From assembly GCA_017347465.1 (NCBI GenBank), contig AP021858.1:2312472-2376471 (forward strand): 64,000 bases of DNA, in the 5' to 3' direction. Below, piece by piece: positions 1-8,400 of this stretch. A program made the translations under genes and the position numbers. Within the stretch, counting starts at the first letter, position 1. Each line of letters opens with the position of its first letter. Below the pieces are notes generated by a model, which did not search any database, had not been told where the DNA came from, and worked only from the letters and a program-made list of their open reading frames with translations. The DNA is from Candidatus Nitrosymbiomonas proteolyticus (GTDB lineage: Bacteria > Armatimonadota > Fimbriimonadia > Fimbriimonadales > Fimbriimonadaceae).

Positions 1-153
1 TGGCGGGTGCCGGGGGGAAGGCGGGTGCCACGGATAGATGATTGTGCTAACCGTGCCCACCAGGCTCCATAGGAACCGGAACTACGAGCACTTCCGAAAG
101 CCAGTGAGCCGCGGGTGGCCAACCCAGGGGTCGCATTCGCTTCCCGCGGGTGC

Positions 154-176
154 CACCCCGTACTCGTTTTGGGGTG
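154..176. repeat. Palindromic element, copy 1
   Basis: CACCCC at 154-159 pairs with GGGGTG at 171-176 across an 11-base spacer. The element is preceded by GCGGGTGC and followed by TCC. It resembles the second copy at 273-295 in stem sequence and size, suggesting a REP-like dispersed palindrome. There is no T-run, so it is not a typical intrinsic terminator. Confidence 0.5.
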
Positions 177-272
177 TCCGAGCGGGAGCCAACCCGCTGC
201 TCATCACTTCGGACCTTTATCCGGTCGAGAGGCCGCCTGGACCGCCGGATCACTTAAGGAAGGGGTGAGCAT

Positions 273-295
273 CACCCCAAAGCAAGTTTGGGGTG
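273..295. repeat. Palindromic element, copy 2
   Basis: This is a perfect 9-bp stem, CACCCCAAA with TTTGGGGTG, around the 5-base loop GCAAG. It is followed by GCCACT, like the GTGCCAC words upstream. Neither strand has a T-run after the stem. It is best read as another copy of the same palindromic repeat family. Confidence 0.55.
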
Positions 296-658
296 CCACT
301 CAGATTGGGTCGCACGCTGCCTCGCCGTCGAAAAGGTCGCAAGAGGTACACGGACAAGCATCCGATGCTGGAACGACGGCTTCGTTCAGGAAGTTGAGCG
401 GCGGAGCAATGGCCAGGTCGAGCATCGCCTACTGTCCCACGACCCAACGATCCCCGGCGGGATCGCGATTGGCATTGTCTGCGCCAACTTGCAGATTCGC
501 CGGGCTGAACGAAGGAGCCCGAGACTACCTCCCTTCCAAAAGCGGTTTCTGCTGGAAACAAGACTGCTTGGTGGACCTAGGGATTCGAAAACCCGTTTTG
601 CGCGGCGCGTTCTGGACCTGGAACGAATCGAGAAGTGGCGCGAAGCCCGGAAACCTGA

Positions 659-664
659 TAGAAT
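659..664 (+). promoter_or_regulatory. Predicted -10 box for the DUF5671 gene
   Basis: TAGAAT preceded by TGA gives an extended -10 (TGn-TAGAAT) about 48 bases before the GTG start at 713. No convincing -35 is visible. Confidence 0.4.
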
Positions 665-712
665 GGGCACGAGTCTCGTCTCCTGCCCTATCGGCCTTTG
701 GGAGAGGAAGTC

Positions 713-1360
713 GTGAGCCAAGAACTGACACATTTCGTTCGCGCGGCGCTCGAAAAGGGCGCGGGTCGCGAGCAGATTCGGGCCGCCTTGATGCAATCGG
801 GTTGGCCCACCGACGAGATCGACGACGCGCTCTCCAGATACGCCGAGGTCGACTTCCAAGTTCCTGTTCCGGTTCGGCGGACTTCGGGATCAGCTGGCGA
901 GGCGTTTCTCTACCTCGTGACGTTCTTCCTGCTTTATACGTGGGTGATCTCTCTCGGCAACCTCCTGGCCGGGTTGGTCGACCGCCTGATTCCGGATTTG
1001 CACAACGAATTCAAAATGTACGCGAGCGGCGATCATTCGATGCGTTGGCTGGTCGCCTCCATCGTGGTGTCGTTCCCCGCGTGGTATCTCCTGACTTCAT
1101 CCCACCTGAGGAGCTACGCCCACGACCCGGAGCGCCGCGCGTCGCCCGTGCGAAGGTGGCTGACCTATCTAACGCTATTCGTGGCGGCGACCGTGTTGGT
1201 CGTGACGTTGATCGTTCTCGTCGCCGGGTCCCTCGGTGGCGACTACTTCCTGAGGACGGCGCTCAAATCGGCCATTGTGCTCGCCCTTGCGGGAGGGGTG
1301 TTCTTCTTCTACCGATGGGAGCTGCGGATGGGGGACAAGCAACAAGGCGGCGGGAGATGA
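713..1360 (+). CDS. DUF5671-type membrane protein
   Basis: The 215-residue protein has a short soluble N-terminal helical region (about 1-45, with an SGWPTDEID segment like a small UBA-type helix bundle). Four or so hydrophobic segments follow (roughly 60-85, 108-128, 147-170 and 180-198), matching the DUF5671 architecture. Its biochemical role is unknown; it should sit in the inner membrane. The GTG at 713 is chosen because GGGAGAGGAAG lies just upstream; an in-frame ATG at 698 has no ribosome site. Its stop overlaps the next start as ATGA, so the two genes are co-translated. Confidence 0.75.
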   Translation: MSQELTHFVRAALEKGAGREQIRAALMQSGWPTDEIDDALSRYAEVDFQVPVPVRRTSGSAGEAFLYLVTFFLLYTWVISLGNLLAGLVDRLIPDLHNEFKMYASGDHSMRWLVASIVVSFPAWYLLTSSHLRSYAHDPERRASPVRRWLTYLTLFVAATVLVVTLIVLVAGSLGGDYFLRTALKSAIVLALAGGVFFFYRWELRMGDKQQGGGR

Positions 1361-1809
1361 AACCCGCTGCCCCCGGCGCGATCAGGCTGCTCGGGTGGCT
1401 CGCAATCCTCGCGGTTGTTTCTGCGATCGTACTGGCGTTTCTCGAGATTGGAAGTCCGGCCGACGCCCGAAGGGATCGTTCCGACGCGATTCGAGTTGAA
1501 CGACTCTGGAGCATAGCGTCCGCGGTTCGCTCCTACTTCGAGGAGCACAAGAAGCTCCCCGCGGATTTGGCTGAACTCACAAAGAAGGACTATTGGAGCC
1601 GCGCAAACGAAGAAGACCCCGTCACGAAGAAGCCCTTTGAGTATCGCATCGTCGATGAAACGCAGTTCGAACTCTGCGCCACGTTTGAAATGGACTGGAC
1701 CCTCGAGCGGGCGCGCAAGAAGGCGCTGTTGTACTGGGAACCACTGCCGTTCGCCGAACACAAGAAGGGGCGGCAGTGCTTCACGCTGAGCGCAAAGAAA
1801 GCGGATTGA
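1357..1809 (+). CDS. Membrane-anchored pseudopilin-like protein
   Basis: This is a 150-residue protein with one N-terminal membrane segment (about 9-27) and an extracytoplasmic domain. The segment RSYFEEHKKLPADLAEL, then DPVTKKPFEYRI and FELCATFE, resembles the soluble part of type II pseudopilin-like proteins (the DP..T..PY.Y pattern), but the Glu-5 prepilin cleavage motif is not evident. Function is unknown. It overlaps the DUF5671 gene by four bases, so the two probably act in the same membrane context. Confidence 0.65.
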   Translation: MKPAAPGAIRLLGWLAILAVVSAIVLAFLEIGSPADARRDRSDAIRVERLWSIASAVRSYFEEHKKLPADLAELTKKDYWSRANEEDPVTKKPFEYRIVDETQFELCATFEMDWTLERARKKALLYWEPLPFAEHKKGRQCFTLSAKKAD

Positions 1810-1827
1810 AGTCGGGTTGAGAGTGGC

Positions 1828-3090
1828 TTATTCCCCGAAGCGCGCTTCCCTTTCGAGCGATTCTTGGTGGTCAGGGTGCGCGATGTCGATCAAGGCCCGG
1901 GCTCTCTGGCGGAGGTTCTTCCCATAAAGGTTGGCCGCGCCATACTCCGTCACGACCCAATGGACGTTCGCGCGAGTCGTCACCACCCCTGCGCCCGGCT
2001 TCAGCCTCGCCACGATCCTTGACTCGCCCCGGCGCGTGATCGAGGGCAGGGCGATGATCGGCTTACCGCCCTCCGAAACCGATGCGCCCCGGATGAAGTC
2101 CATCTGGCCCCCGACTCCTGAATAAATCCGGTCACCAATCGAGTCGGCGCAGACCTGCCCGGTTAGGTCCACTTCGATCGCGCTGTTGATCGCGGTCACC
2201 TTGGGGTTACGGCGAATCACGCTCACGTCGTTGACATACCCCACATCGAGCAGCGCCACCTGCGGGTTGTCGTCGACGAAATCGTATAGCCGCCGCGAAC
2301 CCAGCACGAACGAAGCGGTCAGCTTCCCCGGATGGACGCGCTTCATTCGACCTGTGACGACGCCGCGTTCCACCAAGTCCACAACTCCATCCGAGAACAT
2401 CTCCGAATGAACTCCGAGGTCCTTGTGCGACGTGAGCGAAGCCAACACCGCATCGGGGATGTCGCCGATTCCCATCTGGAGCGTGGCGCCGTCCTCGATG
2501 AGTTCGGCGCAGTGGCGGCCGATGGCTTCGGCAACCTGGCCCGGGGTTCCGGGATTGTGCTCAGGCAGGGGTTCGTCGGATTCTACGACGGCGTTGAGGT
2601 TGGAAAGGTGAATGAGTCCGTCCCCATGAGTCCGCGGCATGAAGCGGTTGACCTGAGCGATTACGAACTTGGCCGCTATAACCGCCGCACGGCAAGCTTC
2701 CACCGACACGCCGAGCGAGCAGAAGCCGTGTTTGTCCGGTGGAGAAACCTGAATGAGGGCCGCGTCAAGCGGCAGAATCCCGTTGCGAAACAGCGCCGGG
2801 ACCTCGCTCAAGAACACGGGCACGAAGTCGGCTCGTCCCTCGTTGACGGCATCGCGCACGTTGGGCGCGACGAAGAGGGCATTGACCCGAAACCTTCCTT
2901 GCATATTGGGTTCCGCATAGGGTGCGGGCCCTTCGGTGTGAAGGTGGACGACTTCAACGTCTCGAAGATCCGTTCGCTGGGAGAGCGCGCGAACGAGAGC
3001 CTGAGGGGTCGCCGCCATCCCGTGTACATAGACTCGGCTCCCGGAAGTGATTGAGCTGACGGCTTGCTCGGCGGATAAGTGGGAGGACAC
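1828..3090 (-). CDS. Acetyl-CoA hydrolase/CoA-transferase family protein
   Basis: The 420-residue length and motifs fit the acetyl-CoA hydrolase / 4-hydroxybutyrate CoA-transferase family, which moves CoA between carboxylic acids in the cytoplasm. Visible landmarks are an N-terminal SGSRVYVHG segment, the GVHSEMFSDGVVDLVE block (about 226-241), INSAIEVDLTGQV (about 301-313), where E306 is a candidate for the catalytic glutamate, and GVGGQMDFIRGA (about 326-337). Substrates cannot be told from sequence; acetate, succinate, butyrate or 4-hydroxybutyrate are all possible. It appears monocistronic. Confidence 0.85.
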   Translation of the reverse strand: MSSHLSAEQAVSSITSGSRVYVHGMAATPQALVRALSQRTDLRDVEVVHLHTEGPAPYAEPNMQGRFRVNALFVAPNVRDAVNEGRADFVPVFLSEVPALFRNGILPLDAALIQVSPPDKHGFCSLGVSVEACRAAVIAAKFVIAQVNRFMPRTHGDGLIHLSNLNAVVESDEPLPEHNPGTPGQVAEAIGRHCAELIEDGATLQMGIGDIPDAVLASLTSHKDLGVHSEMFSDGVVDLVERGVVTGRMKRVHPGKLTASFVLGSRRLYDFVDDNPQVALLDVGYVNDVSVIRRNPKVTAINSAIEVDLTGQVCADSIGDRIYSGVGGQMDFIRGASVSEGGKPIIALPSITRRGESRIVARLKPGAGVVTTRANVHWVVTEYGAANLYGKNLRQRARALIDIAHPDHQESLEREARFGE

Positions 3091-3202
3091 TCCTGGATTG
3101 TATCTGGTGGGCGCCCAGTTTCAGTCGAGAATGCGCGCGGATCAAGCCTCTTGCGTCGTCGAGGACCGACCCGTCCGCTTACTTCGTTGGCCCGTGTCCC
3201 GC

Positions 3203-3820
3203 CTATTTCTTGCGAAACCGAAGGGCGAGCGCTCCCCATGCGAGACCAATCAGCGATGTCGGTTCCGGCACCGCGCTGAGTTCGACGTTGTCCAGATTGT
3301 AACTGACGTCGGTGTTTCCGGCCCCGCCGTTCGTGCGATTATCGAGTTCACCGGCGAAGATGACTGTATGGCTGGTCGATGTGGCGGTGAAGGAAACGCT
3401 CGACCGCACATACGTTGCGACCAAGCGCTCGCCAAAGAAGAGAGCGCCCGCATAGGTTTGATCGTCGAGAAATACACCGAAGGAGCGTCCAGTTCCCGAC
3501 CCGGAGTAGTTGACACGAAGCTTCCAGTCCCAGGCTATTGTGTATGTTTCGCCGATTTGAAGGCCCGAGACGGTCTGGGAAGCGGTGGGATCGAAAGAAG
3601 TGCTTCCGTTGCTTTCGAGTCGGCTGCTCTTACCAGGGTTGCCGTTGGTCTCAACCCCACAGTAGTTCTCAAAGATCCACCCTCCCTCAACCTTTGGAGT
3701 GCCCGGAACCGAATTGCCGATGCTCAGGGCTTCAAAGTCCCCGTTCAAGACGAGGTTCTGGGCGGATACCGAGGCGAAGAGCACCCCGATTGCTGCGAGA
3801 ACAAAGGAACGACTGACCAT
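3203..3820 (-). CDS. PEP-CTERM sorted secreted protein
   Basis: The 205-residue exported protein has a signal peptide (about 1-22, ending near VSA-QN) and an NLVLNGDFE segment at the mature N-terminus, typical of a jelly-roll, carbohydrate-binding-like domain. The C-terminal PEP-CTERM tail is VPEPTSLIGLAWGALALRF then RKK: VPEP motif, membrane helix and basic end. Such proteins are processed by an exosortase and delivered to the surface or extracellular matrix; no exosortase is in this window. The ATG at 3820 is preceded by GGAGG with 7-8 bases spacing, which favours it over an ATG 39 bases upstream. Confidence 0.85.
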   Translation of the reverse strand: MVSRSFVLAAIGVLFASVSAQNLVLNGDFEALSIGNSVPGTPKVEGGWIFENYCGVETNGNPGKSSRLESNGSTSFDPTASQTVSGLQIGETYTIAWDWKLRVNYSGSGTGRSFGVFLDDQTYAGALFFGERLVATYVRSSVSFTATSTSHTVIFAGELDNRTNGGAGNTDVSYNLDNVELSAVPEPTSLIGLAWGALALRFRKK

Positions 3821-4130
3821 CACGAATCCTCCGAAACGGCGCGATGCGCGCACGTACATCTTTGTTGACTCTGAAGGGCAAGATCGTGACCAAAAGCGTT
3901 CGATGGGATCTCAATTCCCGCAAAGATAGTTGAGTGCCCTTAGAGCGAGGACTTGCCGATAACCATGTGAAAGGCCAAATTGGGGCATCCGTCTCGGCGT
4001 CGCTGACCGGATCGACATTCAAGCGAGTGCAACGTATCCCAGGTACCGGGAAGGGGGCATGCGCCCGACTCGGACCTCCCATAAATTCGTCACTCTTATC
4101 CCTGCGTCGCCAATCGCGGGCCCAAATCGT
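3821..4130. other. Intergenic region between two PEP-CTERM genes
   Basis: About 310 bases hold the 5' leader of the gene at 3203-3820 and the 3' side of the gene at 4189. No coding frame or RNA gene is recognisable. Confidence 0.5.
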
Positions 4131-4162
4131 TGGGGCGTCATCCCTAATGGGACGACGCCCCA
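4131..4162 (-). terminator. Hairpin after PEP-CTERM gene
   Basis: TGGGGCGTC (4131-4139) pairs with GACGCCCCA (4154-4162); an inner CCC-TAAT-GGG stem lies inside a 2-base internal loop. It sits 27 bases after the stop of the gene at 4189 on the minus strand. The downstream side (ACGATTTGG) is only weakly T-rich, so termination is probable but imperfect. Confidence 0.5.
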
Positions 4163-4188
4163 GAAACGCACCGCTCTTGGGACTCGGA

Positions 4189-4791
4189 CTACGCCTTGCG
4201 TCGGCGAATCAGAGCGGCCAAGCCCAGGCCGAGAGTGGCGAGGGTCGCCGGTTCAGGAACGGCCGACGTGAAGCCACCGTAGCTGAAAATCTGGTCGTCG
4301 CCGTTATAGCCTAGATTGTACGGTCCCCAATCGCCTTCACGGTCCGCGACGAAGCGCTTGGCCGAGGTATCGAGCGAGGTCGACGTGTAAGAGAACCCTC
4401 CGACGGTCTCGCCCATGCCGACGCCGTTTGGCGCCGATCCCGGCCAAGGGTCTCCCGATGCCCAAGAGAAGGCAACATAAAGTTGGCCCTCAGGAGCGTC
4501 GATGTCGGGAGAAGGCGTCCCTTCATAGTAGTCCCAGCCGACATGGCCGCCATCGCCAAACGGGGTTCCCGCAGCGGCCCCTGGAGCGACGTTCATGTAC
4601 ACCACGACCCACCAGATCGGCAGAGGCTCCGCAGAATTGGTGAGGGAGTAGTTGTACGTGTACGTTCCGTTGCCGTTGTCGACGATGGTCTCCATCAGGT
4701 TCAGAACGCCTGAAGCGCTCGAGACCCATGCAACCTGTGCCGACGAAATCGCTGCCATCGCCATCAGAGGCAGCACAATGAACTTCTTCAT
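4189..4791 (-). CDS. PEP-CTERM sorted secreted protein
   Basis: This is a 200-residue exported protein. The signal peptide MKKFIVLPLMAMAAISSAQ spans 1-19. The middle contains a NGNGTYTYNYSLTN segment of beta-rich character, and the end is a classical PEP-CTERM tail (VPEPATLATLGLGLAALI then RRRKA). The expected fate is exosortase processing and surface display. It is separate from the other PEP-CTERM gene but on the same strand; the two share no obvious similarity outside signal and tail. Confidence 0.88.
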   Translation of the reverse strand: MKKFIVLPLMAMAAISSAQVAWVSSASGVLNLMETIVDNGNGTYTYNYSLTNSAEPLPIWWVVVYMNVAPGAAAGTPFGDGGHVGWDYYEGTPSPDIDAPEGQLYVAFSWASGDPWPGSAPNGVGMGETVGGFSYTSTSLDTSAKRFVADREGDWGPYNLGYNGDDQIFSYGGFTSAVPEPATLATLGLGLAALIRRRKA

Positions 4792-5027
4792 ATTCGAATT
4801 GCTCCTTTTGCTATTACGTGACTCAAGTCACGCAGCAGAAATACGAAACTATACTACTTTACAGGAACTTCCATTCCAACGGGAATTTTGGGGAGGGAAA
4901 CCAGTATTTTTGTCAGTGGAAAGACGGCGCGAGGGCCCGTGCCGCGAAATCCAACCCCGAGAGGCTCGAAGGTCAGTCCCCGGCCCCCAGCTGCTCCCAC
5001 CGAGCCCATGCGCCACCTGAGATTCGG

Positions 5028-6449
5028 CTACTTGCCCTTCGCTGCAGATTGAGCTTCCACGAACGGCTTGATGTAGGCCTGCGCCTTCTCCCGACTGAGA
5101 ATATCGGGCGCGGCGAACTCGGGCAGTCTCTTCTTGGCCCGAAGGATCGCCATCTTTCGTCGGGACTCGCTCGCGTACCTATGGGCCTTTGCGAGCACCC
5201 GGGCACACTCCTGAGGCGCATGGAAGCCCATTCCGTTGTTGGCGGCCACGTAGTCCCAGTACATCTGCCCCAGACTGACCAGTTTTCGCGCCTCCTCAAG
5301 TTCCCCATCAGCCATTCCGTTTCGCCAGGCGTCCCCGATCTCCAGATGAGCCAGCGTGATCTCGCTCTCCGCCGCCTCGAGGAGTTCCTTGTTCTTGTCC
5401 TGGATCGAGATCACGCGGGTCTTGATCTCGTTTTCCGACCATTTGTGGCACACCTGGCACGAGTTCTGGAGGTTTTCGAGCGGGCTCCGAATCTGGTGAT
5501 CGGTGTACTTGATGCCGCCTTCCGAGACGTAGGGCATGTGACAGTCCGCGCAGCTCACGCCTCGGAACGCGTGGATTCCTTGCATATACACCTCGTAGTC
5601 GGGGTGCTGCATCTTGATCATCTTCGCGCCCGAGATCGCATGAGTCCAATCGACGTGGCCGGTTCGTTCGTAGTACTCTTCCATGCCCTCGATGGTCATT
5701 CCGTCGTCCCAAGGGAACGTCAAATACTTCTCCTTCTCGCCTTTGAAGTAATACTCCACGTGGCACTGGGCGCATACGAGCGAGCGCATTTCCTGGTGGC
5801 TGACCTTTGTGATGTCTTTCCCCTGACGCTCAAAAGCCTCCTTCAAGGCCGGGCGGCTGATCCTTAGCTGCATGGTCTTGTTGTCGTGGCAATCGGCGCA
5901 CCCGATCGGGTTCTTGACTTCATCCTTGAAGTCGTGGAAGTTCGAGGCGTAAAACTCTCCGATCCCCACCTTGTCCATCAGCCGCGGCACGTCCGGGCTC
6001 TTGCAGGTCCAACAAGTGGCGGGCGTCTTTTCGTTGACGCGCTTGGTCATCGTGACGTCCTCGACCGCGTAGTAGTGGCCTCGCGCTTGGTTGTACTCCT
6101 TGGCAAACGCGTAGCCAGCCCACATAATCACAAGCCGAGGGGTCGATTCGAGATAGTCCCGAAAGCCCGAACCTCCGTACTTCGTCTTGGAGTTCATTTG
6201 CTTGGTGGCCTCCCACGACTGGTACTCACGCGGAAAGCTCGCGCCCCACACCGAGTTGTCGGCCTCCCAGTCAGGGATGTCCTTCATAAACTGGAGCCGT
6301 GCGGGAATCGACTCCATGCGCCGTTCGCCGATCGAGGCTGCGAGAAGCCCGAGCGCGACCACGCCCAGCGCGGAGCCTCCAAATACAAGCCAGCCCCAAG
6401 CGGATGATCGCCGGGTGGGAGCGTCGTGTGAGGTCGGTTTGTCGTTCAT
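5028..6449 (-). CDS. nrfA: Ammonia-forming cytochrome c nitrite reductase (NrfA)
   Basis: The 473-residue periplasmic pentahaem enzyme reduces nitrite to ammonium with six electrons. An N-terminal membrane/signal helix (about 17-38) precedes the catalytic domain. Five haem sites are visible: CWTCK (146-150), the lysine-ligated active-site haem typical of NrfA, then CADCH (184-188), CAQCH (226-230), CADCH (300-304) and CQVCH (331-335). The KMQHP segment (about 279-283) matches the conserved calcium/active-site region. The ATG at 6449 overlaps the nrfH stop as ATGA; upstream in-frame ATGs inside nrfH are not credible. The pair forms a translationally coupled nrfHA operon. Confidence 0.96.
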   Translation of the reverse strand: MNDKPTSHDAPTRRSSAWGWLVFGGSALGVVALGLLAASIGERRMESIPARLQFMKDIPDWEADNSVWGASFPREYQSWEATKQMNSKTKYGGSGFRDYLESTPRLVIMWAGYAFAKEYNQARGHYYAVEDVTMTKRVNEKTPATCWTCKSPDVPRLMDKVGIGEFYASNFHDFKDEVKNPIGCADCHDNKTMQLRISRPALKEAFERQGKDITKVSHQEMRSLVCAQCHVEYYFKGEKEKYLTFPWDDGMTIEGMEEYYERTGHVDWTHAISGAKMIKMQHPDYEVYMQGIHAFRGVSCADCHMPYVSEGGIKYTDHQIRSPLENLQNSCQVCHKWSENEIKTRVISIQDKNKELLEAAESEITLAHLEIGDAWRNGMADGELEEARKLVSLGQMYWDYVAANNGMGFHAPQECARVLAKAHRYASESRRKMAILRAKKRLPEFAAPDILSREKAQAYIKPFVEAQSAAKGK

Positions 6450-7015
6450 TTGTTGTCTCTCAAGAAGGAGGGCGAAACGGGCGGCAACGGAGGGACTGCT
6501 GCGTTCGGAGTCGAGTTCAGGCTGCTGATTCGGCCGTGCGGCACCTCGCGGTGGCACTCGATGCAGGGCCGAGTGGAGCCGCTATGCACGTCGGCCGCGA
6601 TGGTTTGGATCGTCGTCGTGTGGCATCGAATGCAGTTCTCTTGAATCACTGTCTTCGAGGCCTCGCGCGCCCGGATGACTTGGGGTTCGAGCCGAAACGT
6701 GAACATGAAGGAATGGCGCCCCCCATCCATCGCTTTGAACCAGTACTTCCGGACCACGTTGTCATGGGGCACATGGCAGTCATTGCAGGTGGCAACCCGG
6801 CCGTGGCTGGAGTGCTGCCAAGTCGCGTATTGGGGCGTCATGATGTGGCAGTTGATGCACGCCTTGGGGTCGTCAGAAAGGTAGCTCAGTCCGTTGGAGG
6901 TGTAGCCGACCCAGCCGGCCGCCGCCGTGAAAGCTCCCAAGCTCGCCATCCCGGCCAAGCGCAGCTTCGGCGGCATGAAACCAAGGCCCAAGATCGAGCG
7001 CAATCGCATCATCAC
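6446..7015 (-). CDS. nrfH: Cytochrome c nitrite reductase small subunit (NrfH)
   Basis: The 189-residue NapC/NirT-family membrane tetrahaem cytochrome takes electrons from the quinol pool to NrfA. One membrane helix lies at about 19-40. Four haem motifs follow: CINCH (53-57), CNDCH (77-81), CIRCH (128-132) and CIECH (151-155). A C-terminal Pro-rich tail (about 168-189) extends beyond the usual core. It starts at an MMM cluster, so the exact methionine is uncertain. It is first in the nrfHA operon; the 140-base upstream gap shows no clear Fnr-like palindrome. Confidence 0.95.
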   Translation of the reverse strand: MMMRLRSILGLGFMPPKLRLAGMASLGAFTAAAGWVGYTSNGLSYLSDDPKACINCHIMTPQYATWQHSSHGRVATCNDCHVPHDNVVRKYWFKAMDGGRHSFMFTFRLEPQVIRAREASKTVIQENCIRCHTTTIQTIAADVHSGSTRPCIECHREVPHGRISSLNSTPNAAVPPLPPVSPSFLRDNK

Positions 7016-7154
7016 CTCTAGGGTGAGAATGTACCTCCCCGGACGCCATGATGGGAGTCATATCGCCCCCCTTCTCGGCTCGCGGCAAATCGATTCCGGC
7101 TTGGCCGCGCAACCAACTTGGGCGTACGCAAATCTCAGGCCCCCAGCGCCGACA

Positions 7155-8285
7155 TCACTCTTTGCTCGAACGAATCGGACCCTCCAGCGTGACCTCCGCG
7201 CTCTGTCCTGGAGCGAGCGTGACGGGCTGAATCGAGGGGTTGACTGGCGTTACCTCCACCCGGCCCTCGGTCACTCGAACGGTCGCAACCCCAGTCTGCT
7301 TGTGAAAGCGCACCGTGAACTTGGTTCCCCTTACGCCGCAGGTAGCCGTAGGGGTCTTGACATCGAAGCTCGACGGGCGTTCCACCGAGCGGTTTACCGA
7401 AGCGGAAATCTCACCGCCTCGGATCCAAAGGCGCGTCTGGACAGCCGCGCCGGCATCGATGAAGCAGAGGACCTTCATGTCCGTCAGTTCGGATACGTCA
7501 ACGACGGTACCGTCTTCAAAGCGGAGTTTCACGCTTGAATCCATGCCGGTCACGATCCGATCCCACCGATTGATGCGGTCGCCGGGCTTCAACTCATAGG
7601 CCCGCGAATCGTCACCCCCAGGCGAAAGCTCGACCTCTCCGACAACGGCCAGCACCTCCACCCTGCCGGGACGCGCCTCTGCCTTGACCTCGGATTTCGT
7701 TTCCTCGTAGATGTAAGTCAGGCTGAACCCGGAAAGGGTCTGTACGACGCCCGTATGGCCGCTTATCGAGAAGCTACGGTAGTTCTTGCCCCCCTCTGAC
7801 CACTTTCGAACTAAGCTGTTTGCGGCGAACGAGGTCTCAATCGAAACCTCGACGCTCAGTGAGTGGTTGCCCGCCGTGGGCCAGGGGCCGGGATCGCCCT
7901 TCCCCACCGTCTTGGGGCTGCCGATGAGATTGACGCCCACGTTGAGGTTGTACACCGTCGACTTCAGGTTCCATGAGGCGTCGAGTCGCGCGCTGGCCGA
8001 AAACGTCTGCTGATCGTTCTCCACTCGGTCGGGGATCGAAATCGACAGCTTCCCAGTCGAAGTGAACGAAGGCTGGCTCGTGTTGATGTCCATCGACTTC
8101 AGCCCGCCTTCGACCCGCGAGGTTTCAGGCTGTCCGCCCGCGACATGTTTGGTGACCTCCGTACGGACTAGCTTGTAGTGCGTTTGGGCACTCGCTAAGG
8201 GCGAAAGCGCCACAATTAGAAGCGCGGCGACCCATAGGAAGCTCATCCGCAGGATCGAACCGCAGGAAACGTTGAGGTTGGCCAT
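7155..8285 (-). CDS. Exported FecR-domain protein
   Basis: The 376-residue protein has an N-terminal signal peptide (hydrophobic core about 14-30, ending near LASA-QT). A beta-rich N-terminal half has no family I recognise. The C-terminal FecR domain starts at about 205 (VEVLAVVGEVELSPGG), with KPGDRINRWDRIVTG, RLWIRGGEISASV, FDVKTPTATCGVRGTKF and VRVTEGRVEV blocks typical of FecR-like perception modules. Here it is fused to an exported protein with no sigma factor next to it, so classical iron-dicitrate-type signalling is unlikely. The start at 8285 is a choice; an upstream ATG (8315) and a downstream one (8246) are alternatives. Confidence 0.75.
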   Translation of the reverse strand: MANLNVSCGSILRMSFLWVAALLIVALSPLASAQTHYKLVRTEVTKHVAGGQPETSRVEGGLKSMDINTSQPSFTSTGKLSISIPDRVENDQQTFSASARLDASWNLKSTVYNLNVGVNLIGSPKTVGKGDPGPWPTAGNHSLSVEVSIETSFAANSLVRKWSEGGKNYRSFSISGHTGVVQTLSGFSLTYIYEETKSEVKAEARPGRVEVLAVVGEVELSPGGDDSRAYELKPGDRINRWDRIVTGMDSSVKLRFEDGTVVDVSELTDMKVLCFIDAGAAVQTRLWIRGGEISASVNRSVERPSSFDVKTPTATCGVRGTKFTVRFHKQTGVATVRVTEGRVEVTPVNPSIQPVTLAPGQSAEVTLEGPIRSSKE

Positions 8286-8400
8286 GATTTCACCACTCAG
8301 GGTCGATGCACGCATCCTGTCGCCACGACATTACCGCCGATCGGATACGCCGCACCGTTGGAGAAACCTTATCATATTTCCGCCAAAAAGCAAAGAGGGG

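Larger units (their letters stand above)
1..658. other. Non-coding stretch with palindromic repeats
   Basis: No reading frame here looks like a protein; the frames that stay open are low-complexity, Arg/Ser/Gly-rich translations. The first 300 bases carry several copies of a GCGGGTGCC-type word (about 3, 21, 111 and 146) and two hairpins listed separately. The rest (about 300-658) shows nothing recognisable. The window edge may cut a longer repeat cluster. Confidence 0.6.

Noticed and set aside
1-300. CRISPR-like repeats
   Set aside because: Spacing of the GGGTGCC words is irregular and copies are imperfect; no array.
570-600. Possible tRNA 3' end on the minus strand (TTCGAAT...CCACCA)
   Set aside because: The T stem does not pair and no matching 5' acceptor strand lies within 90 bases.
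115-1809. 564-residue open frame on the plus strand
   Set aside because: Its first part is Arg/Ser-rich shadow translation; only its end from 1357 is a real gene.
4818-5867. Open frame of 349 residues opposite nrfA
   Set aside because: It is the antisense shadow of nrfA with no family features.
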